Below, piece by piece: positions 1 to 4,176 of a stretch of DNA of 11,401 bases (position 1 is the stretch's first letter; the number at the start of each line of letters is the position of its first letter). The notes beneath the pieces are model-generated. The model was not told the origin of the DNA and ran no database searches. It saw nothing but the letters and a program-made list of their open reading frames with translations. The stretch comes from Ramlibacter sp. (GTDB lineage: Bacteria; Pseudomonadota; Gammaproteobacteria; Burkholderiales; Burkholderiaceae_C): positions 1 to 11,401 of the forward strand of contig JAJNBO010000122.1 of the NCBI GenBank assembly GCA_021156245.1, given 5' to 3'. The translations under genes were made by a program, and so were the position numbers.

Positions 1-204
1 CGTGGCCGGGTAGCCGGAGAGATCGCTGCCGGGCGTCTCCATCGCGCGGGCCAGCGCCTGCTTGATGAAGTCGGGCGTCGGGTGCTTCGGCTCGCCGATG
101 CCGAGGCTGATGGGGCGCAACGCGGGGTTCGGGGTGACGCCGGCGAACAGCTCCTTCAGCCGCGCGAACGGATAGGGCTGCAGGCGTGACAGCAGGGGAT
201 TCAT
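1..204 (-). CDS. dapC: Succinyldiaminopimelate aminotransferase (DapC), N-terminal part, cut by window edge
   Basis: PLP-dependent class I/II aminotransferase that converts N-succinyl-2-amino-6-ketopimelate to N-succinyl-LL-diaminopimelate in the cytoplasm, on the succinylase route to lysine and peptidoglycan diaminopimelate. Only the first 68 residues are visible; the family is usually about 400 residues, so most of the gene, including the PLP lysine, lies left of position 1. The N-terminus (starting MNPLLSRLQPYPFARL) and the segment LRPISLGIGEPKHPTPDFI, about residues 30-48, match what I recall of Burkholderiales DapC; the SLGIGEP stretch is the usual N-terminal substrate-side motif of this aminotransferase class. 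The ATG at 204-202 is the natural start. An AGGG lies 12-15 bases upstream, so the ribosome binding site is weak or distant. The gene is divergent from the alkane hydroxylase gene across 57 bp. Identity rests on the N-terminus only; another aminotransferase of the same subgroup is possible but less likely. Confidence 0.85.
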   Translation of the reverse strand, partial: MNPLLSRLQPYPFARLKELFAGVTPNPALRPISLGIGEPKHPTPDFIKQALARAMETPGSDLSGYPAT

Positions 205-261
205 CCCCGGATTATCCCTGCGTGCATTGACGCCGCTGCCGGGGCCGGCTTCAATGGGCGC
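205..261. promoter_or_regulatory. Short divergent promoter region between dapC and the alkB-like gene
   Basis: This 57-bp spacer must hold the start signals of two divergent genes. On the plus strand, TTGACG (227-232) and TTCAAT (250-255) are separated by 17 bases and resemble a sigma70 -35/-10 pair with 5/6 and 4/6 matches. That pair would start transcription almost exactly at the ATG at 262, which has no good Shine-Dalgarno sequence. On the minus strand, GATAAT (216-211) is a 5/6 match to a -10 box but no -35 is recognisable at the right spacing. It would also start very near the dapC ATG. GATAAT lies in a small palindrome, GGATTATCC (209-217). Hexamer matching in GC-rich DNA is weak evidence, and either gene could be transcribed from further away. 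Confidence 0.3.
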
Positions 262-1293
262 ATGAGCTCCTGGCGCCCGTCCGACCTGCGCTTCCTCCTC
301 GGCCTGCTGCTGCCGGCCCTGACGCTCTGGTCCGTGCTGCGCAACCCGGCGCACGCGGCCGTCGGCGCCGCGCTGGTCTGGGGATTCATCGCGGTGACCG
401 AAGCCCTCGTGCCGGCCTTGCGGCGCTCGCCGGCCGGCGCCGGGCCGCAGCCGGCGCTGGCCTGGATCCTGCGCGGCTTCGTTCCGCTGGAGATCCTGTT
501 GCTGCTCGCCGCAGGCGCCGCCGCTGTCCAGGGCGACCTGCCGACGATCCTGGGGCTGGCTTTCGCGGTGGGTTTCGTCACCGGAGCCCAGGGCATCACC
601 TTCGCCCACGAACTGGGCCACAGCCGGCGCCGGCTGGACCGCGCCCTGGCGTGGGTGCTGATGGGATGCGTGCTCTATGGCCACTTCATGGTGGAGCACT
701 ACCGCGGCCACCACGTGCGCGCCGCCACCCACGACGATCCCGCGTCGGCCCGGCCGGGCGAAAGCCTGTGGCGCTTCCTGCCACGCACGCTCGCCGGCAG
801 CTGGGTGCATGCGTGGCAGCTCGAGTCCGAATTCCTTCGCATGCGGCGGCAAGGCTGGGTGCGCAGCCCGCTGCTCTGGTGCACGGCGGGCGGGGCGGTG
901 GTGCTGGGGGCACTCGCAGCCGCCGGCTGGTGGAACGCTCTGCTGTTCTGGGTGCTGCAATCCGCGTTCGCGGTCTGGTTGCTGGAGACGGTGAACTACA
1001 TCGAGCATTACGGCCTGCAGCGGCGCTGCGGCGCCGATGGACGCCCCGAGCCGTTTGCCACCGGGCACGCGTGGAATGCCGACACCCTGCTGTCCAACAG
1101 CCTGCTCGCCAATCTCCAGCGGCACTCCGACCACCACGTGCATGCGTGGAAGCCGTATCCGGAGCTCAAGGCATTGCCCGGGCCCCAGCTGCCGACCGGG
1201 TACGCCGGCTGCATCCTGCTGGCGGCGTTGCCGCCGGTGTGGTTCGCGTTGATGCACCCACGGCTGGCCGGGGTTGTCCGTCCATCCACTTGA
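262..1293 (+). CDS. alkB: AlkB-type alkane 1-monooxygenase (integral-membrane di-iron hydroxylase)
   Basis: Predicted inner-membrane non-haem di-iron enzyme that hydroxylates the terminal carbon of alkanes or related hydrophobic substrates, with electrons supplied by rubredoxin and rubredoxin reductase. All histidine signatures of the family are present: HELGH at residues 116-120, EHYRGHH at 145-151, the AlkB hallmark NYIEHYG at 245-251, and LQRHSDHH at 285-292. Hydrophobic membrane segments lie roughly at residues 10-28, 34-52, 70-90, 95-115, 125-143, 205-243 and 312-332. At 343 residues it is shorter than the classic Pseudomonas AlkB (about 400). Box 1 reads HELGHS where HELGHK is usual, and box 2 has EHY where EHN is usual. 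The HYG motif favours AlkB over the XylM branch, but the substrate cannot be inferred. No rubredoxin, reductase or AlkS-like regulator lies within the window. The start at 262 is the first workable ATG; an ATG at 254 runs into a stop after three codons. Confidence 0.88.
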   Translation: MSSWRPSDLRFLLGLLLPALTLWSVLRNPAHAAVGAALVWGFIAVTEALVPALRRSPAGAGPQPALAWILRGFVPLEILLLLAAGAAAVQGDLPTILGLAFAVGFVTGAQGITFAHELGHSRRRLDRALAWVLMGCVLYGHFMVEHYRGHHVRAATHDDPASARPGESLWRFLPRTLAGSWVHAWQLESEFLRMRRQGWVRSPLLWCTAGGAVVLGALAAAGWWNALLFWVLQSAFAVWLLETVNYIEHYGLQRRCGADGRPEPFATGHAWNADTLLSNSLLANLQRHSDHHVHAWKPYPELKALPGPQLPTGYAGCILLAALPPVWFALMHPRLAGVVRPST

Positions 1294-1317
1294 ATCGCGG
1301 CGGGCGCCGACTATTGT
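1290..1317 (+). promoter_or_regulatory. Candidate sigma70-like promoter for the VOC-family gene
   Basis: TTGAAT (1290-1295) and TATTGT (1312-1317) are separated by 16 bases and each matches the sigma70 consensus at four of six positions. A start near 1324 would give a leader of about 23 nt carrying the Shine-Dalgarno sequence of the next gene. The -35 element overlaps the stop codon of the preceding gene. The TATTGT is a locally AT-rich island in GC-rich DNA, which adds some weight. There is no experimental support. Confidence 0.35.
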
Positions 1318-1335
1318 TCCTGGACCCGTTCGACC

Positions 1336-1340
1336 AGGAG
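1336..1340 (+). promoter_or_regulatory. Shine-Dalgarno AGGAG that fixes the start of the VOC-family gene
   Basis: AGGAG sits six bases before the ATG at 1347. It selects that ATG over the open frame running further upstream inside the alkB-like gene and over the internal ATG at 1374. Most of this motif also lies in the right arm of a 6-bp inverted repeat, TCCTGG (1318-1323) and CCAGGA (1334-1339). Confidence 0.6.
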
Positions 1341-1346
1341 ATCGTC

Positions 1347-1727
1347 ATGCTGTCGCAAACCAGAGTCACGACCATGCTGCCCGTCAAGGACATGGAGCGC
1401 GCCCGCGCCTTCTATGAAGGGAAGCTGGGGATGCAGCCGGACGGCGGGGCCAGGGTGGACGGTCGGTACGAATACCGCTGCGAGGGCTCGACCATCGCGC
1501 TGATCCCGCGGGAGGGCGGCACCAAGGCCGAGCATACGGCCCTGAGCTTCGAGGTGCGCGACATCGGGCGCCGCATCCGCGAGCTGGAGGAGGCCGGGGT
1601 CCAGTTCGAGGACTACGATCTTCCGGGCCTGAAGACGGTGGAACACGTTTGTGTGCTTGGCTCGGAAAAGGCCGCGTGGTTCCGCGACACGGAAGGCAAC
1701 TTCCTGTGCCTGCATGAAGCGAGCTAA
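1347..1727 (+). CDS. VOC (glyoxalase/bleomycin-resistance fold) family protein
   Basis: A 126-residue single-domain protein of the vicinal oxygen chelate superfamily, whose members include glyoxalase I, extradiol dioxygenases and antibiotic-binding proteins. The first beta-alpha module is recognisable as TTMLPVKDMERARAFYEGKLG at about residues 8-28. The second module starts near EHTALSFEV (62-70) and ends with the usual C-terminal strand, DTEGNFLCLHE (114-124). Candidate metal ligands are H63 and E124, but the position that often carries the first ligand holds Thr here, so metal binding and catalysis are uncertain. It is probably cytoplasmic, with no signal peptide. One domain implies a homodimer, as is usual in the family. 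The substrate cannot be deduced. The gene has a clear AGGAG ribosome binding site and probably its own promoter, so it need not share regulation with the upstream alkB-like gene. Confidence 0.85.
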   Translation: MLSQTRVTTMLPVKDMERARAFYEGKLGMQPDGGARVDGRYEYRCEGSTIALIPREGGTKAEHTALSFEVRDIGRRIRELEEAGVQFEDYDLPGLKTVEHVCVLGSEKAAWFRDTEGNFLCLHEAS

Positions 1728-1862
1728 AGCAGGGCGTCCCAAGTAGCGTAAAAGTGAACCGGCGGTAGCGGAGCGCGCCGCCTTTCTCGAAATTCGCTAC
1801 CTTCGACCGCATCGCGGGCACAGTCCGTCGCACAAGCATGTGCTTGGGCCTTCCGGGATCTC
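1728..1862. promoter_or_regulatory. Intergenic region with repeated GTAGCG elements ahead of the small lipoprotein gene
   Basis: This 135-bp spacer separates the VOC gene from the lipoprotein gene. The hexamer GTAGCG occurs at 1743-1748 and 1765-1770, 22 bases apart, and as the inverted copy CGCTAC at 1795-1800. The second and third copies extend to a 7-bp inverted repeat, GGTAGCG (1764-1770) and CGCTACC (1795-1801), extendable by a G-T and an A-T pair. A second dyad, CAAGCA-TG-TGCTTG, lies at 1833-1846, just before the weak ribosome binding site GGGA (1855-1858). No convincing -35/-10 pair was found and there is no poly-T run typical of a terminator. The role is unknown; regulator binding sites or an mRNA hairpin are both possible. 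Confidence 0.35.
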
Positions 1863-2300
1863 ATGAAGATCACTTCCTTTGCCGGCGCAACCGCCGCCGT
1901 TGCCGCTGCCGCCGCCCTCACGGGCTGCTACGTGGTGCCCATCCAGCCAAACCCCACCCAGACCACCGTCGTCGTGCCGGCGCCGGCGGCCCCGGGGCCG
2001 GTCACCTTCAGCGCGCGGCTCTATCCGAACAACGACCTTGCCAGCGCCTACGGCATGGTGGCCGCCGTCGTGACCAACGACCTCAACGGCCGCGGCCATT
2101 TCTCGACGGCGATCCACGGGGAAAGCTTCACCGGCGAGGCGACACGCGTCGCGGGCTCCGTCAAGGACGGCGTGGCGAACGGCGCCGGCAACCGGGGCAG
2201 TTACCTGAACTGCCGCTACACGATGAATTCGCCCACGCTGGGCACGGGAAGCTGTCGGATGTCGAACGGCGCCGTGTTCACCATGCACATCGGCAGCTGA
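1863..2300 (+). CDS. Predicted small lipoprotein of unknown function
   Basis: A 145-residue protein with a classic lipoprotein signal peptide: a short n-region with Lys2, a long Ala-rich hydrophobic core, and the lipobox LTGC with Cys22 as the lipidation site. Residue 23 is Tyr and not Asp, which favours transfer to the outer membrane by the Lol system. A Pro/Thr/Val-rich tether (about residues 25-46) leads to a compact domain from about residue 47 that contains YGMVAAVVTNDLNGRGHFS (63-81) and GESFTGEATRVAGS (86-99). It closes with NCRYT (Cys117) and CRMSNGAVFTMHIGS (Cys131). The two cysteines could form a disulfide in the periplasm. I recall similar small lipoproteins in Comamonadaceae but know no function. 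The weak ribosome binding site GGGA lies four bases before the ATG. The gene is convergent with the YiiX-like gene 24 bp downstream. Confidence 0.8.
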   Translation: MKITSFAGATAAVAAAAALTGCYVVPIQPNPTQTTVVVPAPAAPGPVTFSARLYPNNDLASAYGMVAAVVTNDLNGRGHFSTAIHGESFTGEATRVAGSVKDGVANGAGNRGSYLNCRYTMNSPTLGTGSCRMSNGAVFTMHIGS

Positions 2301-2310
2301 TGCACGCGCC

Positions 2311-2338
2311 CGCCGGCGGCGGTGTCAGGTCGCCGGCG
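2311..2338. terminator. Possible hairpin at a convergent gene junction
   Basis: The self-complementary octamer CGCCGGCG occurs at 2311-2318 and again at 2331-2338, between and overlapping the ends of two convergent genes. The copies can pair with each other to form an 8-bp GC stem with a 12-nt loop. The position suits a bidirectional terminator, but no T-run follows on either strand, and such octamers arise easily in GC-rich DNA. The second copy lies within the last codons of the YiiX-like gene. Confidence 0.25.
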
Positions 2339-3086
2339 GCTCGAACTTGAGGTGCCCGACGTACTGCAGGGCCTGGTGGCTGCGGACGGAAGGCACGTCG
2401 CCTTCGCGCATGTGCAGCAAGTCGGCCGGTGTCAGCAGGCGCGGGTCCGCCGGCGTGAGGGGCAGGCCCGCGCGGTTGTATGCCTCCAGCACGAACTGCG
2501 AGCAGAAGAAGCGGTCGCTGCGGCCCAGGCCGATGTGCACGGCGCCCAGGCCGTTCAGGCAGAAGTCGCGCGCCAGCGAGGGCGTCAGCGGCAGTTCGCA
2601 CAGCTTGCGGTCCACCGCGAACGGGGCCTGCAGCATCACGCCCACCAGGTTGTACTTCTGGCCCACCGTTTCCTGCACGAACGCCTGCATGCGGGCCACG
2701 TGCTCCTCGCGCACGGCCGGATGGCGGAACGCCACCACCATGGATTCCTCCGCCACCAGCCGGTCGACGCCCCGGCGGCGGATGCCTTCGCCCACCGCTT
2801 CGGCGATCTCCGATCCACCGACGTACAGCGAAGCGTGGCTCACGGGCGAGAGCGTCGCCAGCCGGATGCCCAGCGACGCGGCGCCGTTCATGGCGGACAG
2901 GAGGATGTCTCCCGGCTGCAGCGAGCCGGCGTCCACCAGCAGGCCGCCGTTGAGCGGATTCAAGCCCGGTTGCTGGACCTGGAGCCGCGGAACCGCTTGC
3001 TCCCCGCCCTCGTCGTAGAAGCGCGTCGCGCAGCCCCCCAGCAGGGCGAGGGGAGCAGCGGCTAGCAATCGGCGGCGAGTGGGCAT
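2325..3086 (-). CDS. YiiX-like lipoprotein, permuted papain-fold (NlpC/P60 superfamily) putative hydrolase
   Basis: A 253-residue protein with a lipoprotein signal peptide: an Arg-rich n-region (residues 3-6), hydrophobic core, and lipobox LLGGC with Cys19, so probably anchored in the envelope. The mature part resembles the YiiX/YaeF group of circularly permuted NlpC/P60 enzymes. In these the catalytic His comes first, here SHASLYVG with His84, and the catalytic Cys comes late, here FFCSQFVLEAYNRAG with Cys195. LQPGDILLS (56-64) is the usual strand before the His. Glu94 or Glu97 may be the third polar residue. Family members are thought to hydrolyse amide or thioester bonds in peptides or lipids, but the substrate is not established here. 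The start ATG (3086-3084) lies nine bases after the stop of the DUF72 gene, so the two are probably co-transcribed. No clear Shine-Dalgarno sequence precedes it, which suggests translational coupling. Confidence 0.8.
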   Translation of the reverse strand: MPTRRRLLAAAPLALLGGCATRFYDEGGEQAVPRLQVQQPGLNPLNGGLLVDAGSLQPGDILLSAMNGAASLGIRLATLSPVSHASLYVGGSEIAEAVGEGIRRRGVDRLVAEESMVVAFRHPAVREEHVARMQAFVQETVGQKYNLVGVMLQAPFAVDRKLCELPLTPSLARDFCLNGLGAVHIGLGRSDRFFCSQFVLEAYNRAGLPLTPADPRLLTPADLLHMREGDVPSVRSHQALQYVGHLKFEPPAT

Positions 3087-3095
3087 GCCGCGATT

Positions 3096-3974
3096 CTAGG
3101 CAGCGACTCCCAGCAGCTCCATCAGTTCACGCGCGTTGTCGGGGGCATGGCGCTTGTCGGTGTTGTCGAAATAGCAATAGACGTCGCGGCTGCTGCGCGT
3201 TCGCGCCCGCGTGGGGCAGATCAGCCGCGCATCGTCCGGCTCCGTGCCGTGGCGCCACGCATCGATGAAGCGCGCCCAGCGCTCCAGCTCCTCGCTGCTG
3301 TAGCGGCTGTTGTACAACTCGGTCGACCCGTGCAGCCGCATGTAGATGAAATCCGCGGTCACGTCTTCGTACAGCGGCCAGGGCTTCGGCGTGTCCGCCA
3401 CGACCCAGGCGATCCTGTACCGGCGCAGCAGCCGGATGAAGTCCGGCGTGACGAAGCTGTCGTGGCGAACCTCCACCGCGTGGCGGATGCGCCGGTTGCG
3501 GCCCGGCGCGAGGCAGGCGCGGCCCTCCAGCCGCGCGTCGTGCCGGCAGGCGATCTTCGCGGCGTCGTGCGTGCTGTTCGGCAGCAGTTGGAAGAACGCC
3601 TCGAACACCTCCGGGTGGAACCGCATCATGGGCGGGAACTGCCACAGGATGGGCCCCAGCTTGTCGCCCAGTTCGAACAGGCCGGACGCGAAGAAGTTGG
3701 CCAGCGCCACGTCGATGTTGCGCAGCTTGAGCATGTGCGTGATGTAGCGGCTGCCCTTGATCGCGAACACGAAGCCGGGCGGCGTGTCCCGGGCCCACAT
3801 GGCGTAGCTGGAAGGGCGCTGGAGCGAATAGAACGACCCATTGAGCTCCAGCGAGGGGAACACCCGGGCGGCATGCTCCAGCTCCCGCGACTGGGGCAGG
3901 CCGCGAGGGTAGAAGTGGCCGCGCCAGGGGGTGTAGCGCCAGCCGGATACGCCGATGAGGACCTTGCCTGCCAT
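3096..3974 (-). CDS. DUF72 (YecE-like) domain protein
   Basis: A 292-residue protein covering a complete DUF72 domain, a TIM-barrel-like family of unknown biochemical function that is widespread in bacteria. Family signatures are visible in order: IGVSGWRYTPWRGHFYP (7-23), the ELNGSFYSL segment (about 43-51), FAIKGSRYITHMLKL (69-83), LGPILWQFPP (105-114), AVEVRHDSF (165-173), AWVVADTP (188-195), DFIYMRLHGS (about 207-216), and the C-terminal VYCYFDNTDKRHAPDNA. The protein has no signal peptide and is probably cytoplasmic. Length and motifs look intact. It is the first gene of a probable two-gene minus-strand unit with the YiiX-like lipoprotein gene and is divergent from smc. No strong Shine-Dalgarno sequence precedes the ATG at 3974-3972. 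Assignment to the family is firm; function is unknown. Confidence 0.88.
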   Translation of the reverse strand: MAGKVLIGVSGWRYTPWRGHFYPRGLPQSRELEHAARVFPSLELNGSFYSLQRPSSYAMWARDTPPGFVFAIKGSRYITHMLKLRNIDVALANFFASGLFELGDKLGPILWQFPPMMRFHPEVFEAFFQLLPNSTHDAAKIACRHDARLEGRACLAPGRNRRIRHAVEVRHDSFVTPDFIRLLRRYRIAWVVADTPKPWPLYEDVTADFIYMRLHGSTELYNSRYSSEELERWARFIDAWRHGTEPDDARLICPTRARTRSSRDVYCYFDNTDKRHAPDNARELMELLGVAA

Positions 3975-4176
3975 CTGCGTGTTTTTGCCAGAAGCCGGAC
4001 GGGGCCCGCGTCGGCCGGCGCCGCGTGAGATTCGTCACGAAGTGTATTCGCCGGGGCGTCCTGCAAAACCATGGCCGGGGCGGGGGGCCGGCCAACCCAG
4101 CGGTTATCATTTCCGCAACGACGCCGGCTTGCGAGGCCGGCGTTCTCATTCGAATCAGTGCAAGGGGCGAGGGGCC
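3975..4176. promoter_or_regulatory. Divergent intergenic region between the DUF72 gene and smc
   Basis: This 202-bp spacer must hold promoters for both divergent units. It contains an 11-bp palindrome, TTCGTCACGAA (4031-4041). On the minus strand a weak -10-like TACACT (4046-4041) has TTTGCA (4067-4062) 15 bases upstream, a poor candidate promoter for the DUF72 unit that abuts the palindrome. On the plus strand TATCAT (4105-4110) is a possible -10 for smc but no -35 is recognisable in the G-rich sequence before it. Downstream of that lies the hairpin listed separately. AAGGGG (4162-4167), nine bases before the GTG at 4177, is the likely smc ribosome binding site. Confidence 0.35.
4121..4143 (+). 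terminator. Strong GC hairpin in the smc leader (terminator-like or attenuator-like)
   Basis: ACGCCGGC (4121-4128) and GCCGGCGT (4136-4143) form a perfect 8-bp stem with a 7-nt loop. It is followed by TCTCATT, which is only weakly U-rich. If smc transcription starts near 4117, just downstream of the TATCAT box, the hairpin would lie at the 5' end of its mRNA, about 33 bases before the start codon. It could be a 5' stabilising stem-loop, a weak attenuator, or a terminator for transcripts coming from upstream. Confidence 0.4.

Noticed and set aside
651..1346. N-terminal extension of the VOC gene into the alkB-like gene, which would give a 358-residue protein
   Set aside because: The added part is Arg/Ala-rich out-of-frame translation of the alkB-like gene. 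The ATG at 1347 has a good Shine-Dalgarno sequence and starts the VOC domain.
3082..3089. Palindrome GGCATGCC at the start codon of the YiiX-like gene, repeated at the DUF454 start codon (11109-11116)
   Set aside because: Both copies simply reflect GGC before ATG and a Pro second codon. Two occurrences of an 8-mer with this composition are expected in GC-rich DNA.
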